Part shown: positions 25,921 through 33,855 of the stretch, piece after piece
Numbering within the stretch: position 1 is the stretch's first letter
Layout: every line of letters begins with the position of its first letter
Origin: Halorussus caseinilyticus
GTDB taxonomy: Archaea; Halobacteriota; Halobacteria; Halobacteriales; Haladaptataceae
Assembly (NCBI RefSeq): GCF_029338395.1
Contig: NZ_CP119809.1
Location: 744,001-808,000 of the forward strand
Direction of reading: 5' to 3'
DNA: 64,000 nt
Program-made: the position numbers and the translations under genes
The notes under the pieces: model-generated
The model's database searches: none
Seen by the model: the letters and a program-made list of their open reading frames with translations, nothing else
Told to the model about the DNA's origin: nothing

Positions 25921-26127
25921 CGGCCGCGAGTTCGGGTCGCCCGGCGAAAAGCTTGGCTCTTCGTCCGCGACGACGCCGCGGGTCGCCGAGCGCCCGATTT
26001 CGGGACGAACAGGGCGGGGTGTGGTAACGTGAGCCGAACCACAGTGAAACAATTTAATTAACAATCATTACGTTCTCCGGCGGTTTCGGTTTGATTTATA
26101 TCCTTGGAGCGGCTACCAGCGACTACA

Positions 26128-26298
26128 ATGAAAGCAAACCTCGGTCTCGCACTCGTCGTCGTCGCCGGTCTCGCCGTCTTCGCCATCGCAACCACGCAGA
26201 CGTTCACGACTTACGTCCTCTCGTCGGTCGCGGTTCTCCTCATGGCGGCGGGCGCGCTCCTGAGCGGCACCGCCGACGAAGACGGCCGCCCGGTCTAA
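26128..26298 (+). CDS. Small two-helix membrane protein
   Basis: 56 residues (MKANLGLALVVVAGLAVFAI). Two hydrophobic helices (LGLALVVVAGLAVFAIATT and FTTYVLSSVAVLLMAAGALL) are followed by an acidic tail. I recognise no family. An ATG eight codons upstream is possible but the internal one fits the hydrophobic start. It converges with the NYN gene after 28 bases. Confidence 0.6.
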   Translation: MKANLGLALVVVAGLAVFAIATTQTFTTYVLSSVAVLLMAAGALLSGTADEDGRPV

Positions 26299-26326
26299 TT
26301 GCGGTCCGATTCGACAGTCGCACCGT

Positions 26327-26824
26327 TCAGAGCAGGAACGTGTCGGGCCGTTCGGACATGTCGATGAAGGCGTCTGCGGCCTGAATCAGTTCTTCCGAAG
26401 TCGATTCCTCGAAGCTAGTGACTTCCGTCCGCACGCCCTCGTGTCGGAGGTGAGAACAGAGCCGCGAGAAGTCGCCGTCGCCGGTACAGAGGATGACGGT
26501 ATCGACGTGGTTCGCCAGCGTCACGGCGTCTAAGCTCATGCCAACGTCCCAGTCGGCCTTCTTGGTCCCGTCGCCGAACGTCTTGAGTTCCTTGATTTTG
26601 GTCTCGAAGCCGATGTCCGCGAGCGCCTCGAAGAAGCGCTCTTCGTCGGGACTGTCGGCCTGAATCACGTAGGCGATGGCACGGGTGAGTTCGCGGTCCT
26701 GCACCGACTTTTCGAGAACCGCGGAGTAGTCGATGTTTCGACTGTAGACGCTCTGGGCAGTGTGATAGAGATTTTGGGCGTCCGCGAGGACTGCGACCCG
26801 CTGGTGCGGGTGAATTTCGGTCAT
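26327..26824 (-). CDS. NYN-domain (LabA/DUF88-like) protein
   Basis: 165 residues of the NYN endoribonuclease fold: VAVLADAQNLYHTAQSVY with the first Asp, DWDVGMSLDAVTLANHVDTVILCTGDGDFSRL with the second acidic pair, and FEESTSEELIQAADAFIDM. The acidic residues needed for metal-dependent RNA cleavage are all present. LabA-like archaeal members are common and poorly characterised. It is monocistronic. Confidence 0.88.
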   Translation of the reverse strand: MTEIHPHQRVAVLADAQNLYHTAQSVYSRNIDYSAVLEKSVQDRELTRAIAYVIQADSPDEERFFEALADIGFETKIKELKTFGDGTKKADWDVGMSLDAVTLANHVDTVILCTGDGDFSRLCSHLRHEGVRTEVTSFEESTSEELIQAADAFIDMSERPDTFLL

Positions 26825-26916
26825 GAGACAAGATTGGTACGCCCTGCGGTATAAATCTCCCCAACAACCTTTTCCAGCGGGCGCGCCCCGAGCGGCGCGC
26901 CCTCGTGACCGGTCGG

Positions 26917-27444
26917 TCAGCCACAGCGTGGCGACTCACTCCGCGGCGCGAGGCTGACGACGCGGGTGTCGCCGTAGGTCGTTTCGGCGTGGCGTTCGTG
27001 GTGGCCGACCAAACAGAAGTCGGGGCCGAGGGCGTCGAGGAGTTCGTCGATTCGCTCGCACCCAGCGTCGTAGCCGTAGTAAATCAGACCGTGGGGCGCT
27101 TCGTGGGTCAAGAGTACGTCCACGTCTTCGACCCGCTTCAGGCGCGCTACGTCCTCGCGGACGAAGTGGCGTCGGCGCTCGCCCGCGAGGTCCGCGCGCG
27201 ACTCGTCGTACTTCGTCGGCGCGTAGTTGCCCGAGAGACCCGCCACGCGCAGGCCCTCGACTTCGGCCGCGGTACTGGCGAGCAGGCGGGCGTTCCGGAC
27301 GGTCACGCTCGCGGGGTCGTCGCCGCGCCGGAGGGCGTCGATGGCGTCGAAGTCCTCGTTGTTCCCGGCGACGAAGTAGGTCGGGACCGGCAGGTCGCCC
27401 GTCTGCAACGCGGCATCGGCGTGGGCGTCTCCGAGGACGAGCAT
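26917..27444 (-). CDS. Degenerate YfcE-like metallophosphoesterase (paralogue 1)
   Basis: 175 residues from the ATG at 27444 (MLVLGDAHADAALQTGDLPV). It is a close paralogue of the gene at 27981 (NNEDFDAIDALR, EVEGLRVAGLSGNYAPT, VLLTHEAPHGL, ETTYGDTRVVSLA shared). Compared with that copy it lacks about 19 residues after GDAHAD and about 5 after GDL, and its C-terminus ends in an unrelated SPRCG. The metal-ligand motifs GDAH, GDL, GNNED and HE are still present. It may be folding-defective or a shortened variant. Confidence 0.65.
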   Translation of the reverse strand: MLVLGDAHADAALQTGDLPVPTYFVAGNNEDFDAIDALRRGDDPASVTVRNARLLASTAAEVEGLRVAGLSGNYAPTKYDESRADLAGERRRHFVREDVARLKRVEDVDVLLTHEAPHGLIYYGYDAGCERIDELLDALGPDFCLVGHHERHAETTYGDTRVVSLAPRSESPRCG

Positions 27445-27980
27445 CGCCGGATACTCGCCGGGGACGGACCTAAACGCTGTGGCTTGCCGGAGTCCGTCCC
27501 GACCCTCCACCGGACCGCGCTCGGACCACCGACCACGGGACGCGCCGCGTCTGCGCTCGCGCCTGCGGTTCCGCGCGAGCGCAGACGCACGCGGGGAGGA
27601 ACGGGGGCGCGGTGCTGTGCGGTTGCGTTGCGGTCGGCGGTAGCGGTGCGGTTGCGGTCTTCATCGGCGTCGGCGATAGTGCAGTCGGCGGTGCGGTTGC
27701 GGTCTGATTAGCTCCCAGAGATACGGACTCGCTGGTTCGCGGTCGGCGGCAGTCAACGAACGACGACAATCAGCGACCAGCAATAGTCAGCAAACGACGA
27801 CAGTCAACGAACGGCAACAGTCAGCGAACAGCAACAGTCAGCGAACGACGACAGTCAACGGCGCAGTGCGGTCGGCCACGCCGCGGGACTGCGCCGCGCC
27901 ACGGGCGCCGAAAGAAATCTCAACAAGTCTAAGAGCAATCTATATCTATCTAAAGAGTATCTAGAAAATTCTCAAAGCAT
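27445..27980. repeat. Hairpin-type interspersed repeat, copy A, with a tandem array
   Basis: No gene. Positions 27547-27562 and 27573-27588 form a perfect 16-bp stem with a 10-base loop. The module GCGGGGAGGAACGGG follows at 27591. From 27538 to 27720 the sequence matches 44130-44405 in inverted orientation. Positions 27752-27853 hold six 17-base units with the pattern GTCARCGAACRRCRACA. Positions 27905-27975 are strongly AT-rich. The region separates the two phosphoesterase paralogues. Confidence 0.75.
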
Positions 27981-28622
27981 TTACGAGGAAGGCGTCGAAT
28001 AGGAAGTCAGTTCCAGCGTCTCGGGGTTCAAGTCGTAGTAGCGTTCGCCGACCGCGGCGAGACTCACGACGCGGGTGTCGCCGTAGGTCGTCTCGGCGTG
28101 TTCGTGGTGGTGGCCCACCAAGCAGAGCCGTGGCTCTAGCGCCTCCAGCAACCCGTCGATGTGTTCACACCCCACTTCGTAGGACTCCTCGACCGGCAGG
28201 CCGTGGGGCGCTTCGTGGGTCAGGAGTACGTCCACGTCCTCGACTTGTTTCAGGCGCTCTACGTCCCCGCGGACGAAGTGGCGTCGGCGCTCGCCCTGTA
28301 GGTTCGGGCGGGGGCGCTCGAACTGGGTCGGAGCGTAGTTGCCCGAGAGACCCGCCACGCGCAGGCCCTCGATTTCGACCGCCTCGTCGGTCAGCAGGTG
28401 GGCGTTCGTGACCGCGGAACTCTCGACGCGGCCGTGTCGGAGGGCGTCGATGGTGTCGAAGTCCTCGTTGTTTCCGGCGATGAAGTAGGTCGGAATCGGC
28501 AGGTCGTAGTAGAGCAGGTCGCCCAACTGCAAGGCGACATCGGCGTCGGCCTCGCGGTAGGCGGCGAACAGTGCGCGCCGATTGTCGGGGTCGTCGGCGT
28601 GGGCGTCTCCGAGAACGAGCAT
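27981..28622 (-). CDS. YfcE-like metallophosphoesterase (paralogue 2, complete)
   Basis: 213 residues (MLVLGDAHADDPDNRRALFA). The metal-ligand motifs are complete: LGDAHAD, LQLGDLLYYDLP, IAGNNEDFDTID, LLTHEAPHGL, LVGHHHEHAETT. It belongs to the small YfcE/MJ0936 class of phosphodiesterases. A close, deleted copy lies 536 bases further left in the same direction, so a tandem duplication is evident. The C-terminus here (YYDLNPETLELTSY) is the intact one. Confidence 0.88.
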   Translation of the reverse strand: MLVLGDAHADDPDNRRALFAAYREADADVALQLGDLLYYDLPIPTYFIAGNNEDFDTIDALRHGRVESSAVTNAHLLTDEAVEIEGLRVAGLSGNYAPTQFERPRPNLQGERRRHFVRGDVERLKQVEDVDVLLTHEAPHGLPVEESYEVGCEHIDGLLEALEPRLCLVGHHHEHAETTYGDTRVVSLAAVGERYYDLNPETLELTSYSTPSS

Positions 28623-28746
28623 TAATCACCGGTTCGTCGGTCGGAAAGATAAAACCCACTCTCGGGCGGCGGTTCCGGGCGTGATGATTTCGAGCGGGAA
28701 GTGACGTGACTGAAATATATCGTAACATAGAGATACGACTGCCGCG

Positions 28747-28752
28747 TTTACA
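28747..28752 (+). promoter_or_regulatory. Putative TATA box of the ART cassette
   Basis: TTTACA sits about 22-25 bases upstream of the GTG at 28772, the spacing expected for a leaderless haloarchaeal transcript. The region 28690-28750 is AT-rich with more candidate boxes (AAATATATC near 28712). Confidence 0.35.
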
Positions 28753-28771
28753 CGCTCGAAAGTAGAGAACC

Positions 28772-29833
28772 GTGTCAGACCCAGAAGAGGCCCGTGATAG
28801 TACTCTCTCCCCGCGCTTCGACTGTAGAGGTGCGACGGACTACGAAGCCGAATACGGACTCAACCTCGCTGATACAGACCCGCTGACTTACCGCTCGGAG
28901 TTCTGTGACGAGTTCGGTCGAAGAGCGGAGTACGAGGCGTTGTCGTTCAAGGAGGAGTGTCGCCTCCTCAGCGCGCTCGGTGACGTTCACGACCCGCGAA
29001 ACGTCTGTCGAGTTCTCGACGCGCATTACCGCTGGAAAGTCTCTTCGAATCCGCGAGAACACGACCATCCACAGCGTCACGAACACCTGTTCAAGGAGAC
29101 GTTCGGGGTCGATTGTGACGTTCGTGGAGAGAATCCTCCATCGGACCGACCCGATTCGGAAGACTGCGCGGTCGCCGGGGACCTGTACTGCGTGACGCAA
29201 GCGTTTCTCGACCGGACGGTCGGGTCGGAGTTGACCGTGTATCGCGGCCTGTCGCGCAACGCCTCGACACTCGTCGCGCAGGCACTCCGCGCGGAGACGC
29301 AACCAGTGTACGAAGTGCGCGCGACCGTACTCAAGAACTTCACGGCCTCCGAAGCGTTCACGTCCTTTTACAGCCCCCTCGTCCTTCGGCTCGACGTTCC
29401 GCGCACGGCTATCGCTATCGCGGCCGACCATCTCGTCAAGCATCGGGAAGACGGCAGTCCCGCCGAACGGGACGCCGAGTATCGAGTTTTCGGTGACGAA
29501 ATCGGGACTGTCCGTCCCCGCGATATCTACTTGTACGTCGATGAGGAACGGACTTCGTTATTCGATTTTCTCGCAACGAAGGAGTCGTTCACGAGGGCAG
29601 AACATCTGTGTTACGTCGATGCGATACGCCACTTGGCGGAAAGCGACGAACGAATCACGGACGACCCCGGTTTCGCTCGGATTGCAGATTGGTACGGAAC
29701 GCTCGCAACCGACGAATACGAGTTCGCAGAGGCCATAGAAGGAGTGGTTAATTACGTCGTCGGGCGGGCGAACGAACTTCCGCGTGATTGGAACGAAGAC
29801 GTAGCGGCGAAGTTCGGAGCGAAACGCATCTGA
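28772..29833 (+). CDS. Putative ADP-ribosyltransferase (ART-fold) protein, cassette gene 1
   Basis: 353 residues. I see an R-S-E type ART signature: LTVYRGLSRNAS with Arg158, VLKNFTASEAF with the STS-like Ser193, and ERDAEYRVFGD with a D-x-E (Asp234, Glu236). About 150 residues come before the catalytic part and may be a regulatory or pore-blocking domain, with EYEALSFKEECRLL and QRHEHLFKETFG. There is no signal or membrane segment, so it would act in the cytoplasm. It heads the three-gene cassette and shows lower GC and looser codon use than its flanks. A toxin role is inferred from the domain and the neighbours; the target is unknown. I rate the ART call moderately, by motif only. Confidence 0.55.
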   Translation: MSDPEEARDSTLSPRFDCRGATDYEAEYGLNLADTDPLTYRSEFCDEFGRRAEYEALSFKEECRLLSALGDVHDPRNVCRVLDAHYRWKVSSNPREHDHPQRHEHLFKETFGVDCDVRGENPPSDRPDSEDCAVAGDLYCVTQAFLDRTVGSELTVYRGLSRNASTLVAQALRAETQPVYEVRATVLKNFTASEAFTSFYSPLVLRLDVPRTAIAIAADHLVKHREDGSPAERDAEYRVFGDEIGTVRPRDIYLYVDEERTSLFDFLATKESFTRAEHLCYVDAIRHLAESDERITDDPGFARIADWYGTLATDEYEFAEAIEGVVNYVVGRANELPRDWNEDVAAKFGAKRI

Positions 29834-29884
29834 ACAAAACGTATAAGACTGTCGGAGATAAATACGAACGTAAGAGACCCACTT

Positions 29885-30463
29885 ATGTCGGACGAGGAAC
29901 CCACGATTACGGTTGACCTCCGCAACGAGAGCGAAGAGTGGGTTCAGTACGCGAAAAATCGGAAAGCGTCGCGCTCGGAGATAGAGGTGGACGAACAATC
30001 GCTCGAAACGGAGACGAGGCGGAAACTCCAGAGGGCTATTCGCCAATATCTCGAAAGTTTAGACAACGATGTTCTCGACATCTCGACGTGTTTCGACCTT
30101 TCGGACAACCAGCTTTTCGACAGACTCGCCGGAATCGTCGTCCGACAGGTGCGGAACGTCGAGACCGTCCGGAACGACGTGCAGAAACGACTCCAGGCCG
30201 ACGAGAGCGTCTCGGCGTTCGAACTCCCGAAACGAACCCGCGAGGCGACGGCGGAGTACCTCGTCGAGGAAGCGATCGGAAAAGCCGAAATCCGAAGCGT
30301 GGCGGACCGCCTCCTCGACAAGGAACGAGAGACGCTCGACACCGAACGATTCGGGACCGACACGTCATCGACGGAGACCAACTGGGCTTCGGACGGGATA
30401 TTTCGGATGACGGAGGGAGTACGGACGGTCGAAAACAGAACTCGATTGAACAGTCGGGGGTAA
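29885..30463 (+). CDS. Helical protein of unknown function, cassette gene 2 (candidate antitoxin)
   Basis: 192 residues, mostly helical (RRKLQRAIRQYLESLDNDV, FDRLAGIVVRQVRNVETVRN, TREATAEYLVEEAIGKAEI). It has no recognised domain. The C-terminus is less structured and holds a hydrophobic-aromatic stretch (NWASDGIFRMTEGV), the kind of segment that chaperones bind in TAC antitoxins. It starts 51 bases after the ART gene and has its own TATA-like sequence (GTATAAG near 29840). The antitoxin assignment rests on position and size only. Confidence 0.6.
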   Translation: MSDEEPTITVDLRNESEEWVQYAKNRKASRSEIEVDEQSLETETRRKLQRAIRQYLESLDNDVLDISTCFDLSDNQLFDRLAGIVVRQVRNVETVRNDVQKRLQADESVSAFELPKRTREATAEYLVEEAIGKAEIRSVADRLLDKERETLDTERFGTDTSSTETNWASDGIFRMTEGVRTVENRTRLNSRG

Positions 30464-30515
30464 CGAGAGGGCGCGTCGGCCCGTTCAACGGCACTACTTC
30501 TACGACGAACAACGA

Positions 30516-30992
30516 ATGAGACCAACAGAGTACCACATCACCGACTTGGATTTGTTTCTCTCGGAGATTTCTCCGGGTCAGACGCGTCCCGCGCGGACGA
30601 GATTCGAGATATCGTACAGTAGCAACCCGCAGTACGAAACCGACATCGGTGCGTTCGTCGCCGCCTTCGAACTTGAAGCGCAACTGTACGAGAGTGAGAC
30701 CTCCACGGCCGAAATCGAAGGGTCTGCCGACCCCGCGGGCACCATCGAATGTCAGTTTCTCGTTATTGTCAAGGGAAACAGAGAGGAGTTCGAGTCCGTG
30801 TTAGAAAAGTGGAAAGACGACGGTTACAACACCGTATCCTCCGACTTCCGTGCCCATCTGGAGGAGGGAATCACGGACGAAATCGTCGTGCCGATAGCGG
30901 GTCTACTGCGCCCATCGTATCGCGGTTTAGTTCCCAGTCTGCGGGCGAGCGACGACCTCGCGGAGCCATCCGTAACGGACGACCGAGAGTGA
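30516..30992 (+). CDS. SecB-like protein (putative), cassette gene 3
   Basis: 158 residues. The order of elements follows SecB: beta strands EYHITDLDLFLSEIS and TRFEISYSSNPQYETD, then AFVAAFELEAQLYES, a third strand GTIECQFLVIVKGN, then a helix EEFESVLEKWKDD, an Arg in the SDFRAHLEEG position and the hydrophobic IVVPIAGLLRP tail. SecB is a bacterial export chaperone that is rare in archaea; SecB-like proteins serve as the chaperone of toxin-antitoxin-chaperone systems. The match is my reading by eye and needs a structure or profile search. It starts 52 bases after gene 2. Confidence 0.45.
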   Translation: MRPTEYHITDLDLFLSEISPGQTRPARTRFEISYSSNPQYETDIGAFVAAFELEAQLYESETSTAEIEGSADPAGTIECQFLVIVKGNREEFESVLEKWKDDGYNTVSSDFRAHLEEGITDEIVVPIAGLLRPSYRGLVPSLRASDDLAEPSVTDDRE

Positions 30993-31281
30993 GTCCTCCC
31001 AGACGAAGCCCGTCATGTCGGGAAAATATAGTACGAACACCGACGTGAGGCAGGTATCGCACCCTGCGCAAAGACTAAGTTCGCGGCGGTTAGTGAGACG
31101 AGTATGCACGCCGACGCCGCCGCGGTCGGACGCGCTTTTTCGGCCACTGGCGGGTCGGTCGGTTTTTCGGGGCTGAAACGCACAAAACCCGGTTACTGAT
31201 AGGTCCTCGGCGGCGTGGCGACCCGTCGTTGGCCGTACTCGTTCTGCACCGCGCGCCGACCAGTCCCGAACACGACGCAAC
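30993..31281. other. Cassette right boundary and dapA upstream region
   Basis: No gene. A sequence at 31082-31098 (GCGGTTAGTGAGACGAG) resembles the tandem unit at 11811-11862 with one change. The region between about 31190 and 31281 is the presumed promoter of the lysine operon, but I see no convincing TATA box. Confidence 0.4.
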
Positions 31282-32184
31282 ATGACACGTACCGACGAAC
31301 CCTTCAGTGGGGTCTACCCGGCGATGACGACCCCCTTCGACTCCGACGACAGTATCGACTTCGAGCAACTTCGCGCAGACGCCCGGCGACTCGCGGACGC
31401 GGGCGTAGGCGGCCTGCTGGCGGTCGGTTCGACCGGCGAGAGCGCGACTCTGACCCACGACGAACACGTCGAAGTCGTGGAAGCAGTCACCGACGCCGTG
31501 GACGTTCCGGTCATCGCGGGTTCCGGAAGCAACTCCACTCGCGAGGCCCTCGAACTCTCGCGGCGCTCTGCGGACGCCGGGGCCGACGCCCTGCTTCTCA
31601 TCTCGCCGTACTACAACAAGCCCGAACCCGAGGGGATGGAGAACCACTACCGGACCGTCGCCGACGAGGTTGACCTGCCACAAATCGTCTACAACGTCCC
31701 GTCCAGAACCGGGCGCAACGTCGCCGTCGAGACCGTCGCTTCGCTCGCCGAACACGAGAACATCGCGGGTTACAAGGCCGCAAGCGGCGACCTGAACCGA
31801 ATCGGCGAGGTGATAGAGCGCACCCGCGAGGAGAACTTCTCGGTTCTCTCGGGCGACGACTTCCTCACGCTCCCGTTGCTGTCGCTCGGCGCGACCGGCA
31901 CCATCAGCGTCTCGGCGAACGTCGAACCCGAGCGCACCGCGGCGCTGGTCGAGGCGGCGCTGTCGGGCGACTACTCCGAGGCCCGCGGGATTCACGAGGA
32001 ACTCGCGCCGCTGGTCCGCGCGCTGTTCTCCGAGACCAACCCCATCCCGGTCAAGGAGGCGATGGAGATTCGGGGCTACGGCCCGGCGCGCCTGCGCTCG
32101 CCGCTGACCCGCCTCTCGGCGGAACCGCGGGCAGAACTTGCGGGAATCCTCGGTGAGTTAGAGGGGCGACCCGCTGGAATATAG
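31282..32184 (+). CDS. dapA: 4-hydroxy-tetrahydrodipicolinate synthase
   Basis: 300 residues. It condenses pyruvate with aspartate semialdehyde, the first committed step of the diaminopimelate-lysine pathway. Motifs: FSGVYPAMTTPFDSD, VGGLLAVGSTGESATLT, LLISPYYNKPEPEGM, PQIVYNVPSRTG and the Schiff-base Lys in IAGYKAASGDL. It is the first gene of a tightly packed lysine operon; dapB starts two bases after its stop. Confidence 0.95.
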   Translation: MTRTDEPFSGVYPAMTTPFDSDDSIDFEQLRADARRLADAGVGGLLAVGSTGESATLTHDEHVEVVEAVTDAVDVPVIAGSGSNSTREALELSRRSADAGADALLLISPYYNKPEPEGMENHYRTVADEVDLPQIVYNVPSRTGRNVAVETVASLAEHENIAGYKAASGDLNRIGEVIERTREENFSVLSGDDFLTLPLLSLGATGTISVSANVEPERTAALVEAALSGDYSEARGIHEELAPLVRALFSETNPIPVKEAMEIRGYGPARLRSPLTRLSAEPRAELAGILGELEGRPAGI

Positions 32185-32186
32185 CA

Positions 32187-33025
32187 ATGAGCGTAGCTAT
32201 CGCAGTAACCGGCGCGACCGGTCGGATGGGTCAGGCAGTCCTCGCGGCCGCGAGCGAACGCGAGGACGTGACCGTCGCGCTCGCAGTCAACCGCGACCCC
32301 GACCCTTCCGGGGCGGAGTCGGCCGACGGAGACGCCGACAGGTCGGCGTCGGTCGCGGGCGTCCCGGTCGAACCGGCCTGCGAGTTCGACCGACTGCTCG
32401 CCGAACGCGACCCCGATGCCGTCGTGGACTTCACAGGTCCCGCGAGCAGTCAGAACTACGTCGCAGTCGCGGCCGAGGCCGGAGTCGCAAGCGTGGTGGG
32501 AACGACCGGATTCGACGACGAGGGCGAGCAGGCGCTCCGGGAACTCGCCGAGTACGCGCCCGTCCTGAAGGCCTCGAACTTCGGCCGCGGCGTCCACGCC
32601 CTGCTGTCGGCGGTCGAGTCCGCGGTCGCCGACCTGCCGGGCTACGACGTAGAGATTACCGAGACCCACCACAACCGCAAACGCGACGCCCCGAGCGGGA
32701 CCGCCAAGACGATTCTGGAGACCGTAGAGGACGCGCGCGCCGACTCCGGCGCGCGCGTCCACGGCCGAGAAGGAGAAGCCCCCGCGAAGCGGGAGAAATC
32801 GGCGTCCACGCCCGCCGTGCGGGGGCCATCACCGGCGAACACGAAGTCCTGCTGGCTGGCAACCACGAGGAGGTCCGACTCACCCACCGCGCCGAGGACC
32901 GCGGCGTCTTCGCCGAGGGAGCAGTGGACGCGGCGGTTTGGCTCGCAGGCCGGGACCCCGGCTGGTACGACTTCGCGGACGTAGTGGCAGGGCAAGAAGC
33001 AATCGAAGGGAGTGACCGACGATGA
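32187..33025 (+). pseudogene. dapB: 4-hydroxy-tetrahydrodipicolinate reductase with a frameshift
   Basis: The gene reduces HTPA to tetrahydrodipicolinate with NAD(P)H. The N-terminal fold (IAVTGATGRMGQAVL), KASNFGRGVHALL and the catalytic THHNRKRDAPSGTAKT are intact. After GREGEAP the frame breaks at a run of five C (32779-32783), and the expected continuation GEIGVHARRAGAITGEHEVLL, VRLTHRAEDRGVFAEGAV and VVAGQEAIEGSD lies in the shifted frame to 33025. One more C restores 279 residues. The stop of the shifted frame overlaps the dapD start (ATGA). A sequencing error or recent mutation is more likely than a programmed shift. Confidence 0.85.
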
Positions 33026-33855
33026 GTCTGGAATCCGACATCGAAGACCTGTGGCACCGATACGACGACGGCGACCTCTCGGCCGACTCTGCAAGCCGCG
33101 AGGAACTCGACGCGCTCGAGGACTTCCTCGACGCACTCGAAACCGGCGAGGTCCGGGCGGCCGAGAAGCGAGACGGCGCGTGGCAGTCCAACGAGTGGGT
33201 CAAGCGGGGCATCCTGCTGAACTTCGGCCTGCGCGAGATTTCGGGGCGGGAGTACGGCGACGTGACCTACCACGACGTGTTACCCCTGCGCGAGACCGGT
33301 GACTTGCCGACTCGCGGCACCCGCAACACTCCCGACGGGACGGTCCTGCGGCGCGGGGCCTACGTCGGCAGTGATTGCATCCTGATGAGTCCGAGTTTCG
33401 TCAACGTCGGCGCGCACGTCGGCGACGGAACCCTCGTGGACTCCTGTGACACCGTGGGGTCGTGCGCCCAAATCGGCGCGGACGTGAAGTTGGGCGCGAA
33501 CACCCTCGTCGGCGGCGTCCTCGAACCGGTCGAAGACGCGCCGGTCGTCGTAGAAGACGGGGCCTCGCTCGGCGCGGGGTGTCGCGTCACCTCGGGGTTC
33601 GTCGTGGGCGAGAACTCCGTGGTCGCCGAGAACACCCTTCTCACGCCCCGGATTCCGGTCTACGACCTCGTAGAGGAGGAAGTCGTCTACGGCCACCTCC
33701 CGCCAGAGCGCCGGGCGTTCACCCGGTTCGTGGAGTCGTCGGTCGGCGACCACGACCTGTTCGAGGGCGGGGCCTACAAGCCCGCGGTCGTGGCGATGGA
33801 CGTGGAGGAGACCACCCTCGAAGGCGTCGAACGCGAGGAGGCCCTGCGAGAATGA
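33022..33855 (+). CDS. dapD: Tetrahydrodipicolinate N-succinyltransferase
   Basis: 277 residues. It succinylates tetrahydrodipicolinate, which places this organism on the succinylase branch. The left-handed beta-helix with hexapeptide repeats is obvious (VGAHVGDGTLVDSCDTVGS, QIGADVKLGANTLVGGVLEP, IVVEDGASLGAGC-like). The C-terminal FVVGENSVVAENTLL and PPERRAF end follow. It overlaps lysA by an ATGA junction. Confidence 0.95.
   Translation: MSLESDIEDLWHRYDDGDLSADSASREELDALEDFLDALETGEVRAAEKRDGAWQSNEWVKRGILLNFGLREISGREYGDVTYHDVLPLRETGDLPTRGTRNTPDGTVLRRGAYVGSDCILMSPSFVNVGAHVGDGTLVDSCDTVGSCAQIGADVKLGANTLVGGVLEPVEDAPVVVEDGASLGAGCRVTSGFVVGENSVVAENTLLTPRIPVYDLVEEEVVYGHLPPERRAFTRFVESSVGDHDLFEGGAYKPAVVAMDVEETTLEGVEREEALRE

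Noticed and set aside
27752-27853. Possible CRISPR array
   Set aside because: Units are 17 bases, adjacent and degenerate; no spacers or cas genes nearby.
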